Positions 26,227 to 39,704 of a DNA stretch of 64,000 nt are shown piece after piece. The notes beneath the pieces were generated by a model. It did not search any database, was not told the DNA's origin, and saw only the letters and a list, made by a program, of their open reading frames with translations. The position numbers were made by a program, and so were the translations under genes. Source of the DNA: Hofstenia miamia (Eukaryota; Xenacoelomorpha; Acoela; Hofsteniidae); contig CABFPE010000074.1 of NCBI GenBank assembly GCA_900660155.1, positions 1,778,072 through 1,842,071 of the forward strand, given 5' to 3'. The number at the start of each line of letters is the position of its first letter. The stretch's first letter is position 1.

Positions 26227-27373
26227 TAAACTAATTATAATATAAATCAATTTAGATTCCGAAAGCATATGTCAACTTCTTGTGCACTCCTGGTGATGCT
26301 CAACCAAATCTATGACTATAGGCGGACATATGATTATGCTCGGTTAATTACCCTTGATATGAGCAAAGCCTTCGATACAGTCCGCCAGTCAGCAATAATC
26401 GCGGGGTTCAAAAGCATTGTACCAACAATCGACGCCAATGTAATCCGGCTATATAGCAGTTTCTTGGCCGGGCGATCACAGTACACAATTCTCAATGGTG
26501 TGGACTCGGAGCTACGCACAACAAATCTCGGAGTATCGCAGGGAACCGTCAGTGGCCCGGTTCTCTTCAACGCAGCAACAGATGACATAGTGAGGGACTC
26601 ACCAGTAGTAATGAATTATTCTTTGACGACCTTTGCGACGATAATAACCCAGTTATTCCGGGTTCAGCAGATTCAGGAGATAGACAGATCAAATTCTTGA
26701 CTCTTTACAGCGCCAATATGCTCCGAAAAACTTGTTCTTCAACAATAATAAGACGCACGAATTAGTCTTCACCTTTAGTTCCTATACCCCTGAAGCTATT
26801 TTTGACAAAGTCGCAGCTGTGAAAGTTTTTGGAGTTATTATTGATCAGAAACTTAGCTTCAAACAACATATTGAGGCCGTAGTTGCGCGAGCAAACTCTG
26901 CAGTGTTCCTGCTGCTGAAGCTGAAGAAGCTGGGTTATACCTCAGTTGAGTTACAATTGATCTACAAGTCTATTGTGGTCAGTATTATCACTTACGGATG
27001 CAGCGTGTGGGGAGGGGCGGCTAAGACTATTCTTGAAAAGATTGATGGAGTACAGAAGAAAGCCATGCGCTTGGGAATCATATCAAACTACATTCCAATA
27101 AGAGAACATATTCGCATATCAGACCGAAGGCTATACAGGCAAATCCAACGCATGGGCGTAAAACATCCGCTGCATAAATACGTTCCGCAGCGAACAGAGT
27201 ATGCAATGACAAAGCTACGACACAGAATGCCGTCAGTAAGGAAAACGACCAGCTCTAAAGAACTCTCCCTCTTCCCCAGCCGATTCCTGAAATCGTGAAC
27301 TCTCCTTTATTCATAATCTTAATGTTATGATGATTATCATAATAATAAAAGTTTACTTACTTACTTACTTACT
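26227..27373 (+). mobile_element. LINE reverse transcriptase relic with (TTAC)n tail
   Basis: 26269-26700 encodes NQFRFRKHMSTSC (fingers), LITLDMSKAFDTV (motif A) and GVSQGTVSGPVLFNAATDDI (motif B). The catalytic FADD that should follow is broken by a one-base loss near 26633. 26732-27298 encodes KVFGVIIDQKLSFKQHIEAV, ITYGCSVWGG and the C-terminal LSLFPSRF. TTAC repeats at 27352-27373 end it. Confidence 0.9.
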
Positions 27374-27789
27374 CTTGTTTAAAAACATGCAAAATGGGGT
27401 GGAAGTGATAAAAAACACAGTTTTTTCCAGAATTCGAATTTTGTCAAGGTTATTTGCTTAATGTAGATTTATTAAATAATTGTCATTTGATAACATACTC
27501 ATTCAGAAATGCTCTGTAGAAATTCTTAAAATTCTTTAGAGGTACATCACTGAATTGATACAGACGGTAAATTATTTTTGTCAATTAATAATAAATTATA
27601 AAACAATTAAAATATAAATAGAACATTTGAGTATACATAGATAAGATAAGAGATTCTATATTCAGATAAATGTTTACAATTCAATAACTGATAATTTATC
27701 TGAATAGCGTCATAAATTACAAAAAGTAACCAATCTACAAATCAACATACATTACAAAAAGTAACAATTCTTACAGGCTATGGATGAAT

Positions 27790-28160
27790 TACTTTATATT
27801 GCTATTTTAATGACGAGTTATCGTATAGTCATTGTTGTAAAATTTAAATCCTAACCATGATGTACCTAAAATATATTTTTGCTTAAGGAAGATTTTTAAA
27901 CGCTTTTTAAAAGGTTTCAATTTTTCAATGCTTTTAATTTCTTTAGGTAGCGAATTCCAGGTTCGAATTGCGACATTAATGAAAGATTTCTTCAAAACTT
28001 TTTTCTTATACTTAACACATGTAAAAATTTTAGATCTTGAATTCTGTTTATGCGCAAATCCCGGGAATTTAATTGAATTATAAGGCGGTAGATTTTTTAC
28101 TAGTTTGAAAAATGTTAGCAAGGTATTTAAAATGACGAGTTGTTTTGGAAAGAGAATTGA
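27790..28160 (-). mobile_element. LINE reverse transcriptase C-terminal fragment
   Basis: Encodes KKSFINVAIRTWNSLPKEIK and LGTSWLGFKFYNND, clearly related to the last 100 residues of the LINE at 24084. It stops at the N at 28161. Confidence 0.85.
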
Positions 28161-28169
28161 NTTGGGCAC

Positions 28170-28340
28170 GATTAGGGTTAGGGTAGAATTGAGCTAAAAG
28201 TTAAGGTTAAATTTTGGGTTAGGGATATGATTAGAGTTAGGGTTATGGTTTGGGTCAAGGTTCTTATTATTATGTTCATAACTTAGTAATTTTTGCAATT
28301 ATGGTGGGGGAGATAACGCAAAAGTATCGTTTCTACACAT
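28170..28340 (+). repeat. Telomere-like dispersed repeat, copy 2
   Basis: TTAGGGTTAGGG and variants, then GTGGGGGAGATAACGCAAAA. Inverted relative to the copy at 25439. Confidence 0.75.
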
Positions 28341-28757
28341 AAGAAGTTGAAAGAAATATAACCAGTACCAAACAAACAATATAATATGGTATATGCATTA
28401 CAAGCTGCAATTGGCTTATACTATTCCAATTCATTCAGAAACTAGAACATATCCATATAATATTTAATAAAGCACATTTTACAAAATTAACATTACAAAA
28501 ATAGAATATTTAAGAATCATCAAATATAAAATTGTTTTTTGAAAAGAACGAAAATCAATACATATAAAATTAACATTACAATGATTATTTTTTGGGTGAT
28601 CGATACTGAAAAACTTGTACAATGGTTGAGTTTGTGTTCCAGATGCCACAGATTAGACATGAATTGCTTGAACCCTAACCACCATATCTTGATAAAAGAA
28701 GTGCAGCATTTCCCCGCTGTAGCATTCAATTGCTCTGAAAATTATTTTTGTTTTATT

Positions 28758-29450
28758 TACTGAAATATACTCTGGAAGAGTTCTCCAATTATTCTTTGGT
28801 TTATCATTTAGGTGTTGAGATTGACAATGATTTAAATTTCGAACATGTTGAGATTGACAATGATTTAAATTTCGAACAATTTTTAATGACTAAAATTAAA
28901 AAAATGGCTTCTGGAGTTAGGTATCCTTACCATCTACGAAACGTCTCAAATATATATCACAAACAATGAATAAATTCTTTTTGTTTATCTCATTTTCAAT
29001 ATTGCTCATTTCTCTTTACAAAAATAAATTCAAAATATCGCATACTTCTGTCTAAAACTTTCAATTGGTCTCTTAAAACACTTAACTTTGCGCAAAAATA
29101 TGACAGTTCATCCGTCTATCGAATTCAATATAAAATATTAGCTCCTTATTACAGAATTCAAATGTATATGGTATCAATATTATTTAAGTGTAAATCTGGT
29201 ACACCATCTCTTTCATTTTTAAAACAATATATTAAGTTAAATGAACGTTCTCAAAATTTTTTATGCTTAGATAAATATTCAAATAGTTTTCACCACATAG
29301 CAACTAAAATTTGGAATAACTTAGACCATGAAATTAAAATGGAAATTAACTACAAAAAATTTAGAAAAAAAGTGCGAACATTCCTCTTTCACAGACAATG
29401 CATACTTAATGACAATAATACACTACACTTCTTCGAAAATTTCGTATGAT
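28758..29450 (+). mobile_element. LINE reverse transcriptase C-terminal relic
   Basis: Reads YHLGVEIDNDLNFE, then QFLMTKIKKMASGVRY, and at 29162-29449 HHIATKIWNNLDHEIKMEIN. Same region as the LINE at 24084 but divergent and interrupted by stops. A 33-bp segment (VEIDNDLNFEH) is tandemly doubled at about 28814-28880. Confidence 0.8.
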
Positions 29451-29459
29451 CTTAGATAA

Positions 29460-30660
29460 TGTACACACACACACACAGATAAATCCCCAACAAACACACA
29501 CCACACAATTATATATGTATGTTACTATTATTTTGTAAATAGTTTTTAGTTTATAGTCTTGTACCAAAGATTTTTTGCAATAAATTGCTTTTGACTCTTT
29601 AAGTCACTCAAATGGCGTGTCAACCAAACTTTTCTATCGCAAAATTAAAAAACGATTTCAAAATATTGTTCTTAATATAAGTTAAATGTTACTGACACCC
29701 GAATAACACCTTCAAAAACAATTTAATTTTATCAATTGAAGCATGCAGCAAAATGTATCAACAGGTTGCATATCAAAGCTAAACTAAGTTAATTCATGTT
29801 GTAGCTTTGAGTTACTTTTGTTAAAAGAATGTCTTACATTAATATATCATACATATTAACATACACATATTAACCCTATTCGACCTGAGCTTTTTTGGAC
29901 TCCTCTCCCCATTTACAAAGGCGTAGATCTTTAGAATTTTTAAGGCGAATTCAAAATAGAAAAGCACTAAAAAACTATTTTACCAACCAATTTTTTTCTA
30001 ATATCTGAGTTGCTAATAAATTCTTTTAAAACCAAAGCAGAGGCAATTTCTTCTACCAAATGCGCAATGATTGTTATTGTGCTTCTCAGGCATGTTTTTA
30101 GATTTCGCAATTGCGAAAATGGTGTAATTTTTTTATATCGTTATATTCTTGAGAAGGGGGATGCACCCTGTCCTACCAGGATTTATGCCAGTGCCTATCT
30201 TCATATTAGCACTATCAACTTTGAATATTAAAAATGTGAGGAAAGCATTGCTTATTATGACGTCATCGAATCTAAAAAAATGAGGATTTTTAAAAAAATA
30301 TTAAATAAGAATTCATTCTTAACTTATCAAACAATGTTCTTGTGTATTTTAGTTACTTTTTTCATAACAATAACATGTTCTTGTAAAAAATGGAAGAACA
30401 ATTGACGAACAATACCATACACAAAATGATCAGATATTTAGGAAATTTTTATTCGTGAGGAGTGCTATAGGATCTTCACTAAGAACTAGCAAAAGTAATC
30501 AAGTCTCACTAAAAGAGCTCCTTAATTTTTTGCTTATCAATCAAAAGTTTAATAGAGGGAGGAAATCCCCAAACCAAATTGGGCTAAGAATCATGGACTC
30601 ATTTGACTTAAAACCACAATGTATTTAGGAACTACTGAAAATTTCTGGCATTTGGAGAAT
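29460..30660. other. No gene seen; intergenic
   Basis: CA-rich tract just after 29460, otherwise AT-rich. No supported frame. Confidence 0.6.
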
Positions 30661-30668
30661 ATTACTAT

Positions 30669-31045
30669 CAGACTTGTCAACGAGCCGAGCTTCTAATGAG
30701 CCGAGCCGAGCTTGAGCACAGTATTTGATATACAACGAGTCCAAAAGGAGCCTATTTTAGGCAAAGCAAATTTATAGTTCTGCTTGTTAATTTGATTATG
30801 GAGATTTTTCTTATTTTTTGCAGTCAGTGTGCCTTTCCTATAATCTTATTTAAGAAATGTTTATTAAATAATAGGAAGAGCTATGTAAAAAATTCTTTGA
30901 GCACAAAATTTTTAAAAAAATACCGAGCTAAGACGAGCCTCATTCAGAGATTTTATGTGGCGAGCAGAGCCCAGCCGAACTTTCACAAAATTTAAACGAG
31001 CCCAGCCGAGCCGAGCTTGGAAATGTTGGCTCGCTGACAAGTCTG
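30669..31045 (+). mobile_element. GAGCC-family hAT MITE, copy C (complete)
   Basis: Starts CAGACTTGTCAACGAGCC and ends GGCTCGCTGACAAGTCTG. Perfect 8-bp target duplication ATTACTAT (30661-30668, 31046-31053). 377 bp, GAGCC arrays next to both ends, AT-rich core. It lies just beyond the DNAH10 stop codon, probably in its 3' flank or UTR. Confidence 0.95.
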
Positions 31046-31264
31046 ATTACTATAATATAGCTTGATTTAGTTTCTTTTAACAATGCAATTTCACATTGTT
31101 AAAACCAAATGCATCTAATGCAGACGAAGGCGAAGTTGAACCAAAGTAACATGAGTGAATATTTCGTAGTTAAGTTAAAATACGCAAAAAATTATATTTA
31201 CAATAATTTTTATACTATTTACATAATTACAAAATTTACAAAATATAAGACTAGAAATAGAAGC

Positions 31265-31411
31265 TCAGTCTGTATTTAGAATGAGACAGACACCTTGTAG
31301 TGTCCAGTGGGAAGCATGTTCACGAGTCGACAAATCAGCTTCGAACACTAAACCGACGCCCATTGCGTTACGGCGCTGAGAAGTCGTATACACAGGAGTC
31401 TTAAAGGTGTT
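31265..31411 (-). CDS. DNAH10: DNAH10 exon 49: C-terminus and stop
   Basis: Encodes [40 protein letters not shown] and VCLILNTD, then TGA at 31265-31267. The ending identifies DNAH10. No canonical AATAAA is seen just downstream. A GAGCC MITE lies 212 nt beyond the stop. Confidence 0.96.
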   Translation of the reverse strand, partial: NTFKTPVYTTSQRRNAMGVGLVFEADLSTREHASHWTLQGVCLILNTD

Positions 31412-34400
31412 CTAAATAAAAAAAAATACTAAAATAATTAATCTCAATATAACACAAATTCTTTGTAGAGACACAATAATAGGCAAGGATACTTAATATA
31501 ATTTAATTCACTAGATAACATTTTCGATGATTAAATAATTACAATATTTAACATATAAATATGAAAACTTACCTGCAGTTTAAGTTTATGGCTTTCAATT
31601 GGAATGACACGTAATATTGGCAAAGGAGTAATCAACTTCTTTGGAGGCTGCTTAACAAGACAGCCGTTTTCTTTGTCCCAATCAGCGCCTTCCAAAAATA
31701 AACCAGAAACAAAACATCCTAAAATGGAAAGCTGGCAACGCAGGCATGAAAGAAAACTTATTGTCATTAAGTGAAATGACATTTATCAAATGCATTGAAC
31801 TGAATAATCAGAAGTTTCACATGCTGTCCATTTCATGCCTAGACCTAGTAATTAAATTTGTTTAAGAGATATTTGGATGTATATCAGCCAAATAATCGAA
31901 TTTTTTATTTTTCAAAAACTGTACTAAATCATCTTAGAACAATAGAGACCATGCCGGAAAATGTTTTTCAAAAATCTCTTGCAATAATTTTGATAGAAGG
32001 TCAACAAACTCATTTAAAAATAATTTCGATTCAATGTTCTTCTGTACAGTGGGACCGCAAATTTCTGCGTATTCCAATTATTCAGGGCGACATTAATTTT
32101 AAATATATTTTCGCAATTCCGTATCAATAAAATTTCTTTATCAAAATATTCAAGGGGTTTTGCAAACGATTTGCGTAGGGGTTCCAACCTATTACCATGT
32201 TCCTAGGAGTTCATATTCAAAGACTATTAAATAGGCAAAATTCCAAAGCGATGGTTCTATTCTACAAAGAAATTTGATGCATCAAGTTACATTCCAAAAA
32301 AATGCTTAATCATAAAATGCAAAATAAATTAGGGCCGAAAGCATTAGTGAGGCGTAAGAAATTCAGTGAATAAATTTGCGAAAGATTAGACCAGGAAACA
32401 TATTATTAGTGTTGTCAACTCAAGTGTGGTTCGTTGCATTCCTTCTCAGTTTTTATGTGGTAATGGACAATAATTCAGGTAGTTAATTTCGTGTGATTAC
32501 AGGTCGGCAAATTACATTGGTGCCGTCCATATGTAGGCTATTGTTACAGAATCAATAGGCCGCAAAGCTATATCTAAGCTATTTGTGTGCATCTTGACTA
32601 AATATAGGAACTATTATTTCAGAAAAATATGCATTAAGTAGATCATAACACGTTCTTAGTCAACTAGTTTCATTCCGTACATGCCTTTTATTCGAGCCGG
32701 ACATTCCGTCCGCGGTTTGCACCTTACAATCAGCAGTCCACAGATTTCATGGGGACCAGGCCATTTCAGGCCCTAGAATATATAAAACTGACAATTGCAA
32801 TACCTTGGTGTGCAGTTTCAGTTACGTTCTCTGGTTCAAGGAATTGGGTGACTGTAGTATATAAGGTTGAGCGATCGAGAGGCCAACCATTCTTGCGACA
32901 TGTTGATTGTACAAGTGCAGTCAAATATGACTCTGGAATGTGCAGTCCCGACAGCCACATAACTGATGGCTCACTGTCATTTACCCACGTTGAATACTGT
33001 TGATGACGTCGCAGGAAATGCAACATCCAATTGGCCAAAGACTTCAATGTAGCAGGAGCAAGTTTAAGCCATATTGCAGGGATTTGACCATTATATAGAG
33101 CCCTTGCAACATTATCTAATTCTGCGGACATTCCAACTTCACCAGCTAATGCCTAAAATGGGGCTTAAAAACTTAGATTCTTAAAATATAAAAGTTAGAT
33201 CACAAAAAGTATCTAACAAAAATCTAACTAAAACACACAAAACTCACACAACACATTTTGATATTCTAAATAATTGAAGAATAATGAGAAATGATATCTC
33301 AAGATTTAAAATTAAATAGAAGCTATATAATAACTACACACCAATAGAAAAATTCTTCATTACAGTAGCTCAAATTGTAAAGTACCTTTTTAAGTTCATG
33401 CAAGGACTTGAACATTCTTGTAATAAGATTGTTAAATCTTTCAAGTTCTTGAAGAAGAACGATCGTGGTTGGCGAAATGTCAACGCCAAGTTTCTTTTTA
33501 ATTCTATCCAGATCATAAACAGTTGGAAGCTTTTTCAAGACATCGTCTGCAATGTTTCCAATAAAATCATCTCGACTTATTCCACTCGATGAATCACCTA
33601 AATACAAAGATTTAATATAAAAATGAAACTTAATTCCGAATTTGGGTTCAAATACAGCCTTTAAAGGATTAAGAAGTGAACGATTGAGGCGATCACCCTT
33701 GCAGAATCCCAATGCTCCTTTATTCGGTTGATAATGAACAATCACCTGTTTGCGGCTGCAATTCAATAAGTTGTAGCCACATATCTTTAGCTTGTTGCGT
33801 GTAGTATCCAATTTCAGCATTCAAATGCAAACCAAAAACTTCTGGAGTGTTGGAAATGGGAAGACTTTCAATGTAAGAAACGTAAGCTTCTTTGGTTCCA
33901 TCGTCTTCAGGAATAATATATTCGATGTCATCATTTGCAAAGAAGCGGAAGGGCTAAAACAAACTTCTGCATGATTGGAACAAAGTACAAATGAATAGAT
34001 TTTAGAAAAAATCATGTATAGAGTACGTCATCACAGGCCACTTTTGCAAATGAATTCAATGATATTTAAGCATGTCTTGCAAAAACTCCTTTTTCTAATG
34101 GTGACATTAAGGACAAATGCAATTGACATTATCAACTAGGTGCAGAACTTGAAGTTTCAGTAAAACCAAGCTAATTGGTTGATATTTGCACATATTTCTT
34201 ATTACACAATGCACATCACCTGATTATGATAGCTAGAAAGCTAAATTCCTTTACTTAGCTATATACACATTAATGATTGTACATGATTGAATGCGCCAAA
34301 TTAATCTGATATCACCAGGGTTTCCCATTTTGTTGTTAACAGCTAAAGTCGCTGTTAACAGCAAACAGTAACCAGCCTGCTGTTAACAACTTTCATATTT

Positions 34401-35215
34401 TCTTAGTTATTTTTTAGATACTATAGATAAAAAATTAATAGCTAGGCTGTGATATTGCCTGGATTGAAGACAATAACATTGTTTTTAAGCAGGGTCAAAA
34501 GAAAAGCAATGTACTCTGAAAGAGACTTAAAAAAAACTATAAAAAACAGTAAAATGGATAAACATCTATGAAACATATAGCACGAAAAAAACAAAATAAC
34601 TATGAAACATGCAGTATAAACATGGATAAAAGCAGTAATAAATTCATCTGCATGTTTTGAAAATTATACCAAATGTTAATCATCCATTCTAGAAGTTGAT
34701 AAAGAAGAAGGAATGAGAAGCTATAAATGCGCACAACACAAAACACTATTGTAAAATGAATGAATATTCATTCTCCAATTATATAACATTGAAACGCCCT
34801 CTGTCAGTGGTGTTAGTTAACCTACTTGAGGTTGCAATGATCTTTATCAATGATGTGCATTTTTATGCCATTTTGAAAGACATTGACATACTGCAAACAA
34901 CACAGATATTATGCCAACATGCGTGAAGATTATTTGCTGTTTTAAACAGCACTTCTTTGTTGCATCTGTGACAGCGCTGTTAACAACAGTGCTGATGGGA
35001 GCCTTGGATATCACTCAAACTCTGCTATTAATATAGAGGAAGACGAAGATTCAAGAATGAAGTCCAGAACAATTTTCAGTTATTTACCATCAAAGAGGTG
35101 TGGATTGCTGAGATTATTCCAATGTATGATCGAAATAGATTTTCCTTATTTGTTCAAAATCATATTGTTATTGAAAATGTCACCGGAATATGATGATTCA
35201 AAGGGATCCTCCTTG

Positions 35216-35252
<37 letters not shown>

Positions 35253-38200
35253 ATACAGTATGTCCCATAAGTTACGACGACTTTTTATTAATGATAATTC
35301 TATGTCTATGTCAGATGTTAAGAGATGGATTTATTCCTGCTCTTCAAGCAAGACAGATATTATCATCATCACATTTCCAACAAGATGGTGCTCAAGCACA
35401 TACCGCCGTAGCAAATCGTCATTTCTTAACAGATACCTTTCAGGATCGATGGGTTGGCAAATTTGGATCGATTCCTTGGCCAGCACGTAGTCCTGACCTC
35501 ACGTCTTGTGGTAACGCGTTATGAGGTCTGCTAAATACCTAGAATAGTAGCAAGAAAAGCACAAAACAAAGAAGACCTGAAAGGCGTTATTCAAGACGAA
35601 TTTATGCGATTTCCTGTTGAAACTCTCCGAAAAATCAATGACAGAACGTTCAGACGAATGCGATTGTGTATTGAACTAGGAGGCCTTCAAGTTGATCCTT
35701 ATGATTAATTTTTTACATGTTCCTTAGAATAATTGTTAGAAATTACGTAATCGTTTTGAAAAATATATTTTCTTTACCTTGTTTTGTTTTTATAGAACTC
35801 GTTGTAACTTATGGGATAGACTGTATATAGGTTTTGATTGAAATTCTGTTATACACATTATGGCCACAACTGCACATTTAAATGATTAACTGTATTCACT
35901 TAAATTTCTACCAATTGTAAAATACACTATTAGAACATAATATGAAATACTTGCTTGAAAAGTATCGAAGATGAAGTCTCCCATATATTCATTCATGTAG
36001 GTATTGAGTACACGTCTGTCGAAAGAGTCAATCGCACGTCCTCCATACATCACCTCCCCAATGAGGTACTTTAGACTGTTCCAAGGCATTTTTGTATCAT
36101 TTTGATCATAAGCTAAAATTTAGTATTCTGTAAGGTATAAAGATAATTCTCTAATTGAAATATTAAAATATATATTATTTCTAGAAGTATGGAAATGAAG
36201 TCAGAAACCCAATTGACTTTTTGAAATCTTCTGTTATTATTAGCAAAAAAATCATGGCAAATAAAAAAAACTTTATATGTTGTAACATTCTTACATTAAT
36301 TTTATGGAATATACTCATATTAATTGTCAGCCATATAGAAAGACCAGTGAAAACACGAAAGTAATTAGAATGTTAAAATAAATGATTTAAAAGATAGTTA
36401 AAAAATGTTCATGCACAGAATGACTAACAAAAGCTTTAATGATGACATGCAGTAAAAACCACATATTAGAAAACACATTAAAGTATGTAATGTATTTTAC
36501 AACTAAGTTGAAACAATTCGAGATGATCAGACATTAATTAACAGACGTAAGTAATTTCCAAACAAACCTTTAGTGAGATAAGTATCCAAGATTTGCATGC
36601 ACACTTGGAAATCAGAATCATTAAAATCGTAAGGTATGTTCCAACCGACTTTCCCATATTTTCTTCGTTCTTGAACTACGGCATGGAAGAAAGCCAGAAC
36701 ATACACAAGCGGCCTAAATGATTTATGTGGGCATTCGGTGAAACTGGCCAAAGGAATTTTAAAGAATGTGCTTCGTAAGTTTAACATCAAGCCGTTGGGC
36801 GGTTCAGTAACGACCTAAATCCAAAGAATTAAAAACTCATTAAAATGATTATAAGCAAACCTTCATTGATCTCTGCAGAATACCAATGGGGAATTCTTGG
36901 GTCGGTTCAGTTGTAAGCCAAAGTCGAAAATCGGGATGGGGTTTTGTAATTTTCTCTAATGCTTTTTCCAGTTCACGCAGCCACTTCACTAGCAAGTGAC
37001 AATTTTGTAGAAGAAGCCATAATCCACGTGAAACTGCGGTTTCTAAGCTATGCAACGCAATCTAAACAAAAATGCAATTTATTTCAATAAACTTTGTTGG
37101 TTTTTTACGAAAACAATTTCATAGAAACTATAGTATTTGCCAAAAAATATCCCAAGAGAGCACGAAGAGATCCGATTATGGCATTAGGAAATCCATATTG
37201 AGATTGAAAGATCCAATTAAGGCTTTTAAAAATCAAAATTGGGCATGAAAAGATCCGAGTAAGGCAATTAGTCATCCAATTAATACAAACAAATATCCGA
37301 TAAAATTATTTGAACTGAACTCGAACAAAAATTATATATATATATATATACCAGGATAAGAATTATTTTTCTAACGTTTTTAAACATTGTTGTTACAAGA
37401 ACAGTTCTTTATTTCAAATTTTTTATCACAAGTTTATCGGCAAAAGTTGGAGTTTTCATCTGAATTGTCTATATTTTAATTTTGAAGGCGATACGTTAAG
37501 TACAATAGTTTAGATATTTGGCAAGCAACGAAACTGCAACAATTTCATTATATTTTTCTTCAAATTTCACTGTTTTTGTAACAAATACAAATCAAAGACA
37601 CTTAATAAATTAAGAAATGTATAATTATGGCACAAATAACAATCAAGTAGCAATCTTCTGAAACTTTGCGAATGAAGAGAACTGACATAGCGTTCCTTTA
37701 TAAACAAATGGTCGAAACTACATTTTGGCAAAAATAAGTTTAGTATATCAAAATACTTTTTGGAGAGCATTGGGTAGCTACATATGACTTGGTATTTTAA
37801 AGTCATGCCGAAGTACATATTTAGTTAAAAATAATGTACACACATATAGTTAACCTCATCTCAATAATTGTAGTTGTGACGATTAGTTATTCTAAAAGGA
37901 AGATATACGATTCTGCAAAAATAGCTCCTACATTATTTGGCATTGCAAGTACATTCATTGAGCAGACAAATTTTTCTCTGATTGCTTAAATCATCATTTA
38001 CAAACATAGAAACAAGCGATTTTAGAGCCATGATTCGATGTTTATACTTTATATAACGACTGCAAACGAATGATTGGCTCTTCAAGTAACTTACAGTAGA
38101 AATAGAATTGAAATAGAATATTCAAGACACCATATACATATAAGTAATCACACTTCAAGGGAAAATTTTTTTACCTTTTCTTGTCCTTGTCCCATGGCTA

Positions 38201-38975
38201 ACATTTTTAATTTATTTTGTCCCATTCCAACACGGTCCGCCAATTTCATTAGATCATTAGCAGGCTCTGTACCTGGACTTAAAACAAACACCACTGGAGA
38301 GTTTGGAGTCGAAGCTTCGAATATTGCTTCGAAGTTAATCACTGGAGGTTTATTGTATTTTTCACCTGAAAATAGAAAATTAAAAACCATTTTGTGGAAT
38401 GATCCGCACATTCAATGATAGACTTCAAGAGATCCTTAGAAAATTAAATTGGAAAATTGTATTAAGTTATAAAGTCAAACTCATGCATGTTTTGAACTAA
38501 ACATCTAACTAAACATTTTTTAAAAATGTATTTAATGATGATATAATAAGGCTAAAATAAAATTAATTTCAACAATTTTATAATTTAACGAAAAAAATAT
38601 ACCCATCACTTCGCTGACGTAGTTCTGAATGGATCTGAACACTCTGTCGACCCTGAAGCAGCGAAGAAGCAGCAATTTCTTGAATATGTTGAGGTTTTTA
38701 TATTTCATAGGAAATGTCTGGTTCTCTGGTGATTCCAAATTAAACCACTAAAGAAAATTTTTGTTTACATTGAAATAGTGTAGAGGCTTCTCAATGATCT
38801 ATTCGATTCATTTTTAGATAATTAGTGTATATTTTAACCAAAACAATGTACGTGTACATATACATATTGACACCCGATATTTTGCTATCAGACATAAATA
38901 TTATTTATTTCTAAATACTGTAGATAATTATAAAGTGATTCAAAGGCGATCTAATACTCCACAGATGTATATATA

Positions 38976-39010
<35 letters not shown>

Positions 39011-39669
39011 GAAGAAACTGGTACCGTAAGCCATATTTTTTCATTACGTTCAATGTCTTCTGGAAGTGAGGCGAAATCGTCGGGGAGAACTTCTCCTAAG
39101 TGAATAACATCTTCCCAGCCCTGTTCGGGAATCCATGTAAAAGGTCTAAATAGTATACTTAACATCTCCAGAGAACAAACAATATATTTTTATCAAGAAA
39201 CCAGGTTGTTAAAGAGAGTGAAAAGGGTTGAAGCAACAATCATCATTAAAACATAAAATATGACTTGCAATCTCATGTATTTATGATAAAATATAAATCG
39301 ATTAAAAATACACTGCATCAGAATTTTGTTCTCTATATAGAGTACTGGCAAAATCTGACTTAGTTCTAGAAAGTGAGTTCTAGTATCAAATAAGTGAACA
39401 AACATTCAGTTAAAATCTTGGATTCCCCTCAATGTCCCACAACATTTGCATTCAGAATTAAATAAAGATTTATTAGAGCTATATTATGAAATACCTCTTT
39501 CGCTTGCTCTTTTCAAGAGAAATGTTGCCTTTAATGAAAAAATCGAGTTCTTTTTGAGGAATTCTTCCTTCTTGCATTTCAATTTGTACAGTCATTTGAA
39601 ACGAGTACAAGAGTTTATGTCTTTCNAAGTGATTCAAAGGCGATCTAATACTCCACAGATGTATATATA

Positions 39670-39704
<35 letters not shown>

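Noticed and set aside
30792-30995. ORF similar to minus ORFs at 51918-52115 and 56188-56496
   Set aside because: Their similarity comes from the shared MITE core (non-coding); frames differ in orientation and contain no domain.
32749-33003. Plus-strand ORF opposite dynein exon 47
   Set aside because: It is a shadow of the well-conserved minus-strand exon; the same applies to the plus ORFs at 41674-42107, 42744-43070 and 51255-51732.
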